A DNA stretch of 64,000 nt from Verrucomicrobiota bacterium (GCA_027493615.1 JAOSKK010000006.1:62001-126000), one strand, 5' to 3'; positions 39,350 through 49,919 are shown, numbered from the stretch's first letter. A program made the numbers and translations. Notes: a model not told the origin generated them from the sequence alone.

Positions 39350-40452
39350 TCAGGCGGGTGCCAGCAGGGGCAGGCTGACGGGACGGCGGGTGCGCTGGGA
39401 GCGCAACGCGGCGAAGACGACCTCGTGGGTCTTGAGGGCGTCTTCGAGGTCGCAGTGCGATGCCGTGCCTTGCTGGAGGCACGCGACGAAGTGATCCATC
39501 TGGGCCTGGAACGGGTGGTGGGAGACGTCGCTGGAGTCCGGCAGGATGGCGGGCAATTCGATCCAGTCGCGCTGGCCGGGGAACTTGTGGGACCAGAGCC
39601 GGTGATCGATGACGGTGCCGCGGTCGCCGAAAATGCGGAGGGGGAAGCGGTAGGGCATGACGCAGTCGAAGTTGACGGACACCTTGCCCAGGACGCCGTT
39701 GGCGAACCGGACAAGCGCGATCTCGAGGCCGTCGTACTCCATGGGCGGAACGTCCTTGACCCAGGTGTTTCGCAGCGGGTCGTAGGCGTCGCGCCGTCCC
39801 TTGCGGTAGCCGCCCGCGACGGCGTAGACCTCGACCGGATCGGCGGCCTCGAAGGGACCCGGCGCGGCGAACCAGCGGGCGGCATCCACGGCGTGGCAAC
39901 CGGCCACGAGCATGGCACTCACCCCCTGCTGGACCGTGCAGGTGTCCCCCCAGCCGGACCACCAGCTTCCGTTGTGGCTCAGGTAGTCGGCCTCGACCGT
40001 GTACACGCGTCCGAGCGCCCCGTCCGCGATCAAGGCCTTGAGGGTCTGGAACAGCGGGTTCCAGCGCAGCACGAAACTGACGACGGTACGGACGCCGGCG
40101 GCGCGCACGGCTTCCCGCATCCGCCGCAGTTCGGCGAGCGAGATGCCGACGGGTTTCTCGATGACGAGGTGTTTGCCGGCGCGCGCGGCGGCGAGGACGT
40201 TGGCGCAATGCAGGTGTTGCGGCGTGCAGATCGAGACGATGTCCACCCCGGGGTGGCGCAGGGCCGCGTCGAGGTCATCGAAGCACGCCACGTCCTGAGG
40301 CCGGCCTCGGCGACGCGCCGCTGCGCGCTGGCGAGGGAACGGCTCGAGACGGCGACCACGCGCGTGGCGGGGTTGTGGCGAAAGGCGGCGGCATGCTGGG
40401 CGCTGACCCAGCCGGCGCCGTGGATGAGGACGCCGAAGGACTTGCTGGCCAT
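39350..40452 (-). CDS. Gfo/Idh/MocA-family oxidoreductase, frameshifted
   Basis: Repaired length about 367 aa. The N-terminal Rossmann fold begins MASKSFGVLIHGAGWVSAQHAAAF; after a one-base loss near 40295 it continues DVACFDDLDAALRHPGVDIVSICTPQHLH...GKHLVIEKPVGISL, containing the catalytic EKP motif. The C-terminal substrate domain shows GCHAVDAARWF and FGDRGTVIDHRLWSH. NAD(P)-dependent oxidation or reduction of a sugar or cyclitol is likely; there is no signal peptide, so it is cytoplasmic. Confidence 0.85.
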
Positions 40453-40487
40453 GAGGCGAAGGGGACGGCGGTTCCGATGCGCCGCGC

Positions 40488-41833
40488 TCAGAGGTACTGG
40501 GCCGGGAACTTCCACGGACTGCGGTACTCCGGCACCGCCTGTTTGGCGGCCGCGGGGTCCCCCACGATCTGCTCGGTGGCGGGGTCGAACTGGATCGAGC
40601 GTCCGAGCTTGAGCGAGAGCAGGCTGAGCACGATGGGGACGTCCACCTTGACGTGATAGAACACGCTGCAGGACGGCTGCTGACGCGATTTGATGCAGTC
40701 GAGCCACTCGCGTTCGTGGCCGGGGGAAGGCGGAATGGAAGGCGGCGGCGGTTCCTTGCCGTCCATGAGCGTGCCTTCGGCCAGAACGCGGTACATGCCG
40801 TAGTTCGCGTAGAGGGTGCCGTTGGTGCCGTGGAAGTAGATGCCGAGGCGACGCTCCGGGGCCTGCGACTTCATGAGGAAGTCGTAGCTGTTCGTGAGGG
40901 AAGACATCCAAGTGAGGGTGCAGTGGGGGTAGCGCCAGAGCACTTCGTGATGGTCGTAGGCATCGCCGTCATCCTGGACGATGAACCGGCCGCCCGACGC
41001 GCTGGTGCTCAGCGGATAGCCGAGGTCGAGGGCCCAGATGGGCAGGTCGATGATGTGCGGCGCCATGCCGGGCGTCCACCCGCCGCTGTACTCGAGCCAC
41101 GAGCAGTGGTTGTAGGAATCGGCGGCGAGGATGGGGTTGTAGGGCGTCAGGGGCGCGGGGCCGCACCAGAAATCCCAGTCCATCCCGGCGGGCACCGTGC
41201 GGTCGGTGGCGCGGCCAACGCCGGACACGCCCTGGTTCATGACGTTGAAGGTGCGGGCCACGCCGACCTTGCCGAGGAGGCCGGCCCGGAGGAACTCGAC
41301 GACGCGCCGGTAGTTGTCGGAGGCGTGGATTTGGGTGCCCACCTGGGAGATGCGGTTGTGTCGCTTGACGGCGTTGCGAACGGCGAGGCTTTCGCCGAGG
41401 TGGAGGGTCATCGGCTTCTGGATGTAGAGGTCCTTGCCGGCCTCGCAGGCGGCGATGGCCTGCAGGGCGTGCCAGTGGGGTGGCGAGGCGATGATGACGG
41501 CATCGACGTCTTTCGCGGCGAGCAGCTCGCGGTAGTCCGCGTAGGGCTTGCAGGTGTCCTTGTACTGCGCCACCACCGAGTCGCGGCGGCCCTTCCAGAC
41601 ATCGCAGGCGGCGGTGACGGCGACGTCGGCCTGGGTGCCGCAGGCGTTGAGGTTGGCGCGGCCCATGCCGCCACAGCCGATCAAGCCCACGTGAATCCGG
41701 CTGTTGGGAGCCGTCTGGCCCTCGGCGCCCACCACCGACGACGGGACCAGCAGGGGGCAAAGAGTGAGGCGCCGGCGGCGGACTTCAGGAAACCGCGGCG
41801 GGAGGTCGAGGATTCAGGAGGCGGAGTTTGCAT
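40488..41833 (-). CDS. Tat-exported Gfo/Idh/MocA-family oxidoreductase, frameshifted
   Basis: Repaired length about 448 aa. A twin-arginine signal (SRRGFLKSAAGASLFAP) leads into RIHVGLIGCGGMGRANLNACG, DAVIIASPPHWHALQAIAA and KDLYIQKPMTLHLGES, with the EKP-type lysine in QKPM. The C-terminal half has the Verrucomicrobiota/Planctomycetota layout: DWDFWCGPAPLTPYNP, MAPHIIDLPIWALDL. One base is missing in G5 41753-41757, between the signal and the mature part. Such proteins act on sugars in the periplasm, often with an ordered cofactor; the substrate is unknown. Confidence 0.88.
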
Positions 41834-41877
41834 ACGTTCGATGGGATTGAAACGGTGAGTTGACGGCGGAGAATGGC

Positions 41878-43176
41878 TTATTCGTGGGGAAGGATCAAGG
41901 CGGCGGACGGGGCGTGCCAGGCATCCCAAAGTTTGGCCGCCCAGGCGGGCTCGATGGCGCCGCCGCGGTGCACCCAGAGGCGAAAACGCAGGACGAGCGG
42001 CCGCTCGCGGCTCAGTGCGTAGCGGGTGCCCGCCGTGGGAAAGGTCGGTTGCACCCAGGACAACTCCGGGTACTGCACCCAGTCGCCCGGGTACTCGGGG
42101 TTGTCGCGATACTGGAGCACGGTCAGGCCGCAGCTTTCCGGACCCGCGAAGACGCCGCTCAGGTCGGACCAGGCGCGACGCGGCGCGGAGGCGGGGGCAT
42201 CGGTGTGGACGGTGATGCGCTGCTCCTGGGGCGTGGCGAGGCGGAGGTTCAAGCCCCCGTAGTGCGAGGTCTCGCGGCGGGCGATGGTCACGCCGTCCGC
42301 GAGCGCGACGAAGCGGAAGACCAGATCCACGACCCGGCCGCGGGCGGTCGCGCGATAGGCACGGAGGATCGCCTCTTCGCGGACGATGGGTTCGCGGTCT
42401 TCCCAGAGCCAGAGGTTCTCGGCTTTCACCTGGGCGAACACGGGGCCGCTCTCGAGGTGGACGCGGCCGGTGGGGCGGGCGAACACGCGTTGCAGGGCGT
42501 GCAGATCACCCCGTTCCTGGCCAAAGTCGACCTCAGGCCAGGCCCAATAGATACCGCGATGATGGGGATGATCGAGCGACCAGTCCCGCGTCAGCACGGC
42601 GCCCCCGGGTCCGTAAAGGGGATGCAGGTAATTGCTGCGCGGCCGGGCGTAGCGGCGATTGCCTTCCGCGACCTGGTCCAACACCTCGCCCGGTTCGACG
42701 GTGCGATAGTTGTAGCGCAGGACGGGGCAGTCCTGCTCGAAGAAGTCCACCTGGCCGCTGGCGGCATCCAGGACGGCGCGGATCCGGTTCGGAAACGCAA
42801 CCTCCATCCGCCGCCAATCGGGTGGCGCGACGTCCACCTCCTGCGCCGGCATGAGGCAGACGACGGTTCCTTCGGCCGAATTGGTTTCCCCGTCCCACTG
42901 CACCGGGACGATGGGCCCGGCCGGCGCGCCGTTCTCCTTGAACTGCCAGCCCAGGCGCCCTTCGCGCACGGCTTCAAGCTGCTTTTCATCCAGGCGAACG
43001 CGGCGGGCGACGGGAGCCTCGGTCTCGGTCAGGACACCGGTCGGCGGTACAGGCGCGTCACCGGCTTGGGCCAGGAAGAAGCCGCCGAGGCCCAGCGCGA
43101 GCAGGGGAAACGTCCGGTTCCCCCGGGCCCTGCTCAGGGGCCGTGGGCTGCGGAGGCGCAGGCGGGACGCACGCAT
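41878..43176 (-). CDS. DUF6807 (PmoA-like) family protein with signal peptide
   Basis: 432 aa from the ATG at 43176. A signal-like stretch (FPLLALGLGGFFLAQAG) precedes the DUF6807 core SLDHPHHRGIYWAWPEVDFG, TARGRVVDLVFRFVAL and YGGLNLRLATP. Despite the database name 'methane oxygenase PmoA', this domain has no relation to particulate methane monooxygenase and usually sits among carbohydrate-catabolism genes next to Gfo/Idh/MocA genes, as here. The start lies inside a diverged palindrome repeat (near 43152-43180), so the exact N-terminus is uncertain. Confidence 0.8.
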   Translation of the reverse strand: MRASRLRLRSPRPLSRARGNRTFPLLALGLGGFFLAQAGDAPVPPTGVLTETEAPVARRVRLDEKQLEAVREGRLGWQFKENGAPAGPIVPVQWDGETNSAEGTVVCLMPAQEVDVAPPDWRRMEVAFPNRIRAVLDAASGQVDFFEQDCPVLRYNYRTVEPGEVLDQVAEGNRRYARPRSNYLHPLYGPGGAVLTRDWSLDHPHHRGIYWAWPEVDFGQERGDLHALQRVFARPTGRVHLESGPVFAQVKAENLWLWEDREPIVREEAILRAYRATARGRVVDLVFRFVALADGVTIARRETSHYGGLNLRLATPQEQRITVHTDAPASAPRRAWSDLSGVFAGPESCGLTVLQYRDNPEYPGDWVQYPELSWVQPTFPTAGTRYALSRERPLVLRFRLWVHRGGAIEPAWAAKLWDAWHAPSAALILPHE

Positions 43177-43210
43177 CCCAGGTTCAGGGGGTCGGCTGGA
43201 GCGAAGGCTT

Positions 43211-44564
43211 TCATGAGGCAGGAGTTGGGTCGGGAGCTGCGTAGGAAGTGGTGGCGGCGCTGGAGCCCAGCGGGCGGAAGAACTCGGGGCGGGGCGGCAG
43301 CGGCATCCGGGCGCACTTGGCTTCGATCCGCTGGAGGTACGCCTCGTAGCCATGCCGACCCGTGCGGTGTTGTTCGGCGATCCAAGCCTTCCAGGCGTCC
43401 ACTTCCTGGCGAGTGCGCTCGAGGAGGCGGGGCCTTGGGCACGTCCGGATACAGGGCTTGGATCCATTCCTGGCCGTAGCGGATGTGGCCGGATTCGTCG
43501 GCCCAGTCGTAATCGCAGTCCTGCGCGCTGTAGGGATCGCCCAACTGCCAGAGCTCGGAGCGCAACTGCGCCTTCCATTGGGGGCCGCCCTGTTCGAGGC
43601 CGTGGACGACGAAGAGCATCGCCTCGAGGCCGCCGCGGCCGCCAACGCCACGCCAGTGGTCCGGGACGATGGGCACGTCCACGCCGGGCTCGAACCCGTA
43701 GGCGAGGAGGCGACGCTCGCCCATCATCGCGTGCCGCATTTCGTCGTAGGCCCAACGGGCGGCGTCGTAATACAGCGACCAGGGCAGGCCGCGATGATGC
43801 CACACGAGGGCGCCGGCCAACTCGCTGGCCCAGATCTCGTTCATGTGGTCGATGGCGACCCAGATCTGCTGTTCCTGCGGAGTGCGAGGCGGACGCGGGG
43901 GGACTTGCGTGACGGCCGGAAGCCAGCGCGGATCCCGTTGCGGTTCGGGCGGGATCGCGTATCGGGGCCGGTCCGAGAAGCTGGGGCGGGACAGCCGCGG
44001 CCGGCCGGAATCCTGCCCGAAGACACCGCCGGCCTCGGCCAGGGCAGCGCGCACCCAGTCTTCCCAGGGTTGCGCCGCGGCCTGTTCCGCGGGGGAGACC
44101 GTGGCCCAAAGAGAGGCGAACTGCTGGAGTTGCTCGCGGAGTTCGTCACGCACCAAGCGCAGCCAGCGATGGCTGGGGGCGTCGTCGAGGGGATCGCTCT
44201 GCTGCAGGTAACGCTCGACCGCGGCCAGCACCTCCGGTTTGACCACGCGATACACGCCGGCGAGGAACTCGGCATCCGACTGGGTCGAGGGCAGGTGATC
44301 CAACACGGCCAGGAGGGCGTGATCGAGGTCCACCTCGACATCCACCCGCGGGAACCGCAGTTCGAGCACGCGCTGCCGGATGCCGTTCGCATGCTCGGCG
44401 TCGAGCCAGACGTCGTGGGCCAGAAGTTTCTTGGCCTCCCAGCCAGCCACCCCGGTCAGGCGCCCGGCCATGGCGCGCAGGGTCTCACGGATGGTCCGGT
44501 AGAGGCGGCGTTGGAGGGCGCTGGCCTGCTCGACCTCCTGCAAGTTGGGATGGACCTGGATCAT
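43211..44564 (-). CDS. Ferritin-like di-iron-pattern protein, frameshifted
   Basis: Repaired length about 450 aa. The C-terminal domain has an all-helical pattern with Glu-x-x-His pairs: EMRH at about 275-278 and ESGH at 357-360, plus EIWASE at about 243-248 as a possible first ligand helix, as in ferritin-like (DUF455-type) proteins. The N-terminal 230 residues are helical and unassigned. One extra base near 43427 breaks the C-terminal end, which should read LLERTRQEVDAWKAWIAEQHRTG. Function unknown; metal binding is inferred from the pattern. Confidence 0.65.
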
Positions 44565-44681
44565 GGCGGGTCAGTGGGCGGCGTTTTCTGCGTTGCTACG
44601 GGCAACCGGGCGGACGGACATGCGACCACCTTGTCTGCCTGTTGCCGATTCGTCCAGTGCAGGCTGCTCCGCGGCACCGCC

Positions 44682-44699
44682 TGACCCCACGCGGGGTCA
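44682..44699. repeat. Perfect 18-nt palindrome built from RAYT-end sequence
   Basis: TGACCCCACGCGGGGTCA: 7-bp stem, 4-nt loop. Both arms equal the outermost bases of the RAYT terminal repeats (GGGGTCA). It lies between DUF1501 and the ferritin-like gene and might be an element scar or a terminator for the minus-strand DUF1501 gene; there is no T tract. Confidence 0.6.
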
Positions 44700-44745
44700 A
44701 CGTCCCGTCAGCCCGTCAGCCCGTCAGCCCGGCGGGTGGAGGGTC

Positions 44746-46236
44746 TCAAGCCAGCAGCGGGCGGACGACGCGGCCGTGCACGTCGGTGAGGCGAAACCGG
44801 CGACCCTGGTAGAAGTAGGTCAACCGTTCGTGATCCACGCCGAGCAGATGCAGGAGGGTGGCCTGGAAGTCGTGCACATGCACGCCGTCCTCGGCCACGT
44901 TGTAGCCGAACTCGTCCGTGGCGCCATAGACCAGGCCGGGCTTCACCCCGCCCCCGCCATCCAGATCGAGAAACAACGCGGGTGATGGTCCCGCCCGTAG
45001 TCGTTGGCGGTGAGCTTGCCCTGCGAGTAGTTGGTGCGGCCAAACTCGCCGCCCCAGATGACGAGCGTGTCCTCGAGCAGGCCGCGCTCCTTGAGGTCCG
45101 TAACCAGCGCCGCGGACGCCTGGTCGGTCTCGCGGCATTGCACCCGGATGCCGCTGGGCAGGTTGCCATGCTGATCCCAGCCCTGGTGGTAGAGCTGGAT
45201 GAACTTCACGCCGCGCTCCGCCAGCCGCCGCGCGAGGAGACAGTTCGCGGCAAACGAGCCCGGCTTCCGCGCGTCGGGCCCGTAACGCTCGAAGACCTGG
45301 TCTGGTTCGGTGGAAACGTCCATGACCTCGGGCACGCTGGTCTGCATCCGGTAGGCCATCTCGTACTGGCCAATGCGCGCGTCGATCTCCGCATCGCCGA
45401 GTGACGCGGCGGCATGCTCGTGGAGCTCACGCAAGCGGTCCAACAAGAGGCGCCGGGAGGTGGGCGCGATGCCGTCGGGGTTCGAGAGGTAGAGGACCGG
45501 CTCCCGGCCCGACCGGAACTGGATGCCCTGATGGCCGGAAGGAAGGAAACCGCTGCCCCAGAGCCGGGCGTAGAGGGGCTGGTCCACCTTGCCCGGCGTG
45601 ATCAGCACCACGAACGCGGGGAGGTTCGCGTTGTCGCTGCCGAGGCCGTAATGGACCCAGGCGCCGATGCTCGGCCGGCCGCTGAGCTGCGAGCCGGTCT
45701 GGAGGAAGGTGATGGCCGGGTCGTGGTTGATGGCCTCGGTGTACATCGAACGTATGATGCACAGATCGTCCACCACGCCAGCGGTGCGGGGCAGCAGCTC
45801 GCTCACCCAGGCCCCGGCCCGGCCGTGCTGGTCGAACTTGAAGGCAGAGCCGGCCATCGGCAGCGACGCCTGGTTTCCTGACATGCCGGTCAGCCGTTGT
45901 CCCATGCGCACCGACGCCGGCAGTTCCTGCCCGTGGCGCTCGTTCAGCAGGGGCTTGTAGTCGAACGTCTCAAGCTGCGACGGCCCCCTGCCATGAACAG
46001 GAAGATGACGCGCTTGGCGCGTGCAGGGTGGTGAAGCCGACCGCCGAGCACGCCACGATCGGGCGCCGCCGCCAGCCCTCCCTGGGCGGCACCAGCGCTC
46101 CCGGCGGTCGCCATGGATCCGGCCCCGGCAGCAGATCGGCCAGGGCCAGGCCGCCGAGACCCATCCCGAACCGGTGCAGGAACGCCCGTCGGCTCAGGCC
46201 GACAGCCGGGACAGGACCGACACAGACGCGATTCAT
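44746..46236 (-). CDS. DUF1501 protein, Tat-exported, several frameshifts
   Basis: Repaired length about 496 aa. A Tat-like leader ([21 protein letters not shown] from the ATG at 46236) precedes [13 protein letters not shown]. The body is typical of DUF1501: [110 protein letters not shown]. These alkaline-phosphatase-superfamily proteins are usually paired with PSD1-domain cytochrome genes, absent here. Breaks: near 46020, in the run near 45987, and C5 at 44951-44955. Hydrolase activity is inferred from the fold only. Confidence 0.85.
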
Positions 46237-46390
46237 GGTCGCTATCTTTGCCAGAAGTGGCGCTATGGCAAGCTCGAGCGGAGAACGGCAGCAATTCTCG
46301 TTTTGGCAGGTGTTGGCTGAGACCGACGAGGCGCTGGCGCGAGTGACGGAGTTCTCCGGCTCCAGCCCCCGAGCGATTTGCATTCTTTGC

Positions 46391-47550
46391 GGGGTTCGAC
46401 GCAGGTTCCATCGGCGGGGGCTCTGAATCGGCGGGGTGAAGGTGTGGGAGTGGTCCCGCAGATTCAAAGCGACCGCAGATTGGGCGAGAGGGCGGACTGT
46501 TCCGGGGCGGGTTCGGGGGAGGTTCCATCGGCGGGGCTCTGAATCGGCGGGGTGAAGGTGTGGGGAGTGGTCCCGCAGATTCAAAGCGACCGCAGATTGG
46601 GCGAGAGGGCGGGCTGTTCCGGGGGCGGGTTCGAGGGAGGTTCCATCGGCGGGGCTCTGAATCGGCGGGATGAAAGGTCCGGGGAATGGTCCCGCAGATT
46701 CAAAGCGACCGCAGATTGGGGCGAGAGGGTGGACTGTTCCGGGGACGGGTTCGGGGAGATTCCATCGGCGGGGGCCCTGAATCGGTGGGATGAAAGGTAC
46801 GGGGAATGGACCCGCAGGTTCAAAGCGACCGCAGATTGGGGCGAGAGGGTGGACTGTTCCGGGGACGGGTTCGGGGAGATTCCATCGGCGGGGCTCTGAA
46901 TCGGTGGGATGAAAGGTACGGGAATGGACCCGCAGGTTCAAACCGACCGCAGATTGGGGCGAGAGGGTGGACTGTTCCGGGGACGGGTTCGGGGGAGATT
47001 CCATCGGCGGGGCTTTGAATCGGTGGGATGAAAGGTACGCGGAAGGGCCCCGCAGATTCAAAGCGACCGCAGATTAGGCGAGAGGGCGGACTGTTCCGGG
47101 GCGGGTTCGAGGTAGGTTCCATCGGCGGGGGTTCTGAATCGGCGGGATGAAAGGTCCGGGGGTGGTCCCGCAGATTCAACGCGGCCGCAGATTGAGCGAG
47201 AGGGCGGACTGTTCCGGGGACGGGTTCGAGGGCGGTTCCATCGGCGGGGGCTCTGAATCGGCGGGATGAAAGCTCCGGGAGTGATCCCGCAGATTTAAAG
47301 CGACCGCAGATTGGGCGAGAGGGTGGACTGTAGCAGGACGGGTTCGAGGGAGGTTCCATCGGCGGGGGCTCTGAATCGGCGGGATGAAAGGTACGGGGAA
47401 TGGACCCGCAGATTCAAAGCGACCGCAGATTGGGGCGAGAGGGTGGACTGTTCCGGGGACGGGTTCGGGGAGATTCCATCGGCGGGGGCTCTGAGTCGGT
47501 GGGATGAAAGCTCCGGGGAGTGATCCCGCAGATTCAAAGCGACCGCAGAG
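46391..47550 (+). repeat. Tandem array 1: about nine and a half units of 118-120 bp
   Basis: The landmark ATTCAAAGCG recurs at 46461, 46579, 46698, 46818 (as GTTC), 46936, 47056, 47174, 47293, 47412 and 47532: steps of 118-120 bases. Each unit has TCCATCGGCGGGG, CTGAATCGGCGGGATGAAAG, CCCGCAGATTC and GGACTGTTCCGGGGACGGG. Nothing in any frame is a convincing protein. The array lies between divergent genes (DUF1501 minus, nitroreductase plus); 46237-46390 and 47551-47799 hold no gene (a 27-codon open stretch near 47590-47668 is insignificant). The same unit recurs at 63677-64000. Confidence 0.95.
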
Positions 47551-47799
47551 GGGTGGCCAGCCCGAGGCTCGTTTCGCCTTCTAACACCTGCACGTTCCCA
47601 ACTGGCAGGCCCTGCTGCGGTTCATGAGGCGCGGACTCGAGATCAGGCCCTATGCCAAGCCGAGCTGAGCCCAGCGGCCCGCCCAGGCGAGGTGTGCCCG
47701 AACCCGGCCAAACCTCTGCGTTCCCGGTCGTCCAAGCCAAATCGGGAACGGCTGGGAGAACGGCTGGCGCGATGGTGTGGGCTGTGCAACAATCGGCCT

Positions 47800-48842
47800 A
47801 TGAAGCCACCTCTGGACCCCTGGCAGGTTGTTGCCGACGACTTCCCCGCGGACAGCTATGCGAGCGACCAGCTCGAGTTCCTGCTGGCGTACGCCGTGCT
47901 GGCGCCCTCAAACCACAACACCCAGCCGTGGCTCTTTCGCATCAACGCCACCGATGTCGAGGTGCATGCGGACCGGCGGCGGGCGATCCGGGTCATCGAC
48001 CCCTACGATCGCGAGCTCACCATCAGTGCCGGGGCCGCGCTGTTCAACCTGCGGGTGGCCGCCGAGTACTTCGGACATCACTACGAGGTCGAGCTGCTGC
48101 CGGACCCGGACGACAAGAATCTCCTGGCCCGGTTTCGCCTTGGGTTTCGGGCGGACACGGGGGTGAGGATGTGCTGCTCTTTCACGCGATCGCCCAACGC
48201 CACACGAACCGTGAACCATTTGCCCCGGATCCGCTGCCGAAGGAACTGGGGGCAGCACTGCAGGAAGCCGCGGCGGCCGAGGGAGCCTGGCTGGAGTTTG
48301 TGGACGGTGAGGAGGCACGCAACGGGGTGGCGGACCTGGTGGCTGAAGCGGACCGACGGCAGTGGGCGGACCGCCATTTCCGCCAGGAGCTGGCCCACTG
48401 GGTTCGTCCGAAGCACGACGCCGCCCGCGACGGCATCCCCCTTCAGGAGGCGGGCGTACAGGACTGGTTGTCGTTCGCGGGCCCGTTGTTGATCCGCACC
48501 TTCGACCGCGGGGGTGGCATGGCGGCGAAGGACCGGGACATTGCTGTGCATGCGCCGGTGCTGGCCTTGCTGGGGACGGAACAGGAGAGTCGCGCGTCCT
48601 GGCTGGCGGCTGGCCAGGCACTGCAACACGTGCTGTTGAAAGCGCGGACCGAGAACGTCTCGGCCTCGTTCCTCTGTCAGCCCGTCGAGGTGCCGGAGCT
48701 GCGCGGTCAACTGGCCGCGCTGGTGGGCCGGGAGGCATACCCCCAGGTGCTGCTCCGGATGGGCTATGGGCCGGAAGTTCCGGCCGCTCCCCGGCGCTCC
48801 CCGCGCGAGATGCTGATCCAACACTCGACGGCGCACCCGTAG
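47800..48842 (+). CDS. Nitroreductase-like (Acg-type) flavoprotein, frameshifted
   Basis: Repaired length about 347 aa from the ATG at 47800. The N-terminal half has the FMN-contact pattern EFLLAYAVLAPSNHNTQPWLF and DLTISAGAALFNLRVAAEYFG (read as RELTISAGAALFN); the second half (FHAIAQRHTNREPFAPDPLP; AGQALQHVLLKA) is the duplicated nitroreductase-fold partner of Acg-family proteins. One base is missing at G5 48169-48173. Acg proteins may store or sequester FMN; the reduction activity of this one is not demonstrable. Confidence 0.78.
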
Positions 48843-48918
48843 CCCGGGCGTTTGCTCTGGAAGAAACCGCAACGCACTTGGCGGAGGGTTTGAATCTCGT
48901 GACCTCGACTCCTACGGC

Positions 48919-49308
48919 TCAGGACGGAAGGGAGGCGGCGAGCCAGAGCTGCAGGAGGACGGCCAGGGCCAACCCCACCCACGTCAGCGTTTCGCGCAGG
49001 GTCAAGCCTCGTTGCTGTACCGGGCTCAGCCACCAGGAGAACTTCGCCGCGCCTGCCTCAATGACATCGCCCAGACGCAGGACGGCGGTGGCCACGGCAC
49101 GACCGTTGACGAGGGTGCTGGCGCCCGGTTCGGTATGGAGGGTGAGCGTGTGCCGGGAATTCCGCTCGAGGCGGAAGTGGCTTTCCCACACACCAGGTTC
49201 CGCCACGCGCAGGTGGTTGGCGACACCCCGTCCCACGCGGAAAGGGAATCGGTCGGCGACGGCTTCCTCGCCCGCCGCGGCTCCGGAGAGGCGCCGCAAC
49301 AAGATCAC
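48919..49308 (-). CDS. Small FHA-domain membrane protein
   Basis: 129 aa. The N-terminal domain has the FHA pattern: FPFRVGRGVANHLRV, GVWESHFRL, STLVNGRAVATAVLRLGDVIEAG, though the usual Ser/His pair is only partly present. A C-terminal hydrophobic span (WVGLALAVLLQLWLAASL) anchors it. It starts 2 bases after the Wza-like gene and is the last gene of the export cluster. FHA domains bind phosphothreonine; with a tyrosine kinase in the operon, a link to phosphorylation control is a guess. Confidence 0.7.
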   Translation of the reverse strand: MILLRRLSGAAAGEEAVADRFPFRVGRGVANHLRVAEPGVWESHFRLERNSRHTLTLHTEPGASTLVNGRAVATAVLRLGDVIEAGAAKFSWWLSPVQQRGLTLRETLTWVGLALAVLLQLWLAASLPS

Positions 49309-49310
49309 GG

Positions 49311-49919
49311 CTACCAGATCTTCTTGCGGACCTCAATCTTGTCGCCCGGCAGGACGGGCAGGTCGAGGGCCGGATCCTCCTCGGCCTTCTTCCCGTCGAC
49401 CGTGATCTTCGTGCGGTCGCTGCGGGTCACCACGATCTTCCGGCGGTTGGCAAACTCGGTGAAGTCGCCGGCCACCTTGATGGCCTTGAGGACGGTCATG
49501 TCGCCGGTGAAGGGGTACCGGCCGGGAATACGGACCTGGCCGCCCACGAAGATGAGGCGTTCGCCGACCTCGACGGTCACCTTCAGCCGGACGTAGTAAC
49601 GCGGCACGTACCGGGCGTGAATCTCCTGTTCGAGCTCGGACTTCTTCTTGCCGGCGGCGGTGACGACCACGCCCAACGGCAGGCTGATGGTGCCGTCCTC
49701 ACGCACGACCATCTGCAGCATCTCCGGGTTCGGGCAATCCGTGAACCGGACGTTGATGGGGTCGCCGACGCGGACGGTATCCGGCCCCGACTGTCCGTCG
49801 AGCGGGCCGGAAGGTCCGTCCAGGACACCGGGAGGTGGTCCACTGGGGGAGGTGCAGCCGCTGAAGGCGGCCACGAGAATCAATCCGCAGAGGAGAGAGA
49901 ACCAAGTGCTTCGTAGCAT
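49311..49919 (-). CDS. Polysaccharide export (Wza/GfcE-like) lipoprotein
   Basis: 202 aa from the ATG at 49919. The lipobox is AAFSGC. The export-protein core is DTVRVGDPINVRFTDC, VREDGTISLPLGVVV and VEVGERLIFVGGQVRIPGRYPFTGDMTVLKAIKVAG (quoted in part), the SLBB/Poly_export pattern. It forms the outer-membrane export channel for exopolysaccharide in the Wza-Wzc system. It is transcribed with the BY-kinase and beta-barrel genes on the minus strand. Confidence 0.9.
   Translation of the reverse strand: MLRSTWFSLLCGLILVAAFSGCTSPSGPPPGVLDGPSGPLDGQSGPDTVRVGDPINVRFTDCPNPEMLQMVVREDGTISLPLGVVVTAAGKKKSELEQEIHARYVPRYYVRLKVTVEVGERLIFVGGQVRIPGRYPFTGDMTVLKAIKVAGDFTEFANRRKIVVTRSDRTKITVDGKKAEEDPALDLPVLPGDKIEVRKKIW

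Noticed and set aside
38298..40208. Upstream extension of the second UroD-like protein
   Set aside because: Residues before MTSKQLV are Arg/Pro-rich and antisense-like to the Gfo/Idh/MocA reading; the family start is at 39317.
45970..47061. Long minus-strand open frame (about 360 codons) over the tandem array
   Set aside because: It is an artefact of the repeat: the unit is 118-120 bp, three units make about 357 bp and no stop falls in that frame. The peptide is Pro/Ser-rich without structure, and only its last part is the real DUF1501 start.
46391..47550. CRISPR array
   Set aside because: Units are contiguous 118-120 bp repeats with no unique spacers, and no cas gene is present.
47570..47668. 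Possible short gene fragment (NWQALLRFMRRGLEIRPYAKPS)
   Set aside because: Only about 27 codons, no start in frame, no family; too short to support.
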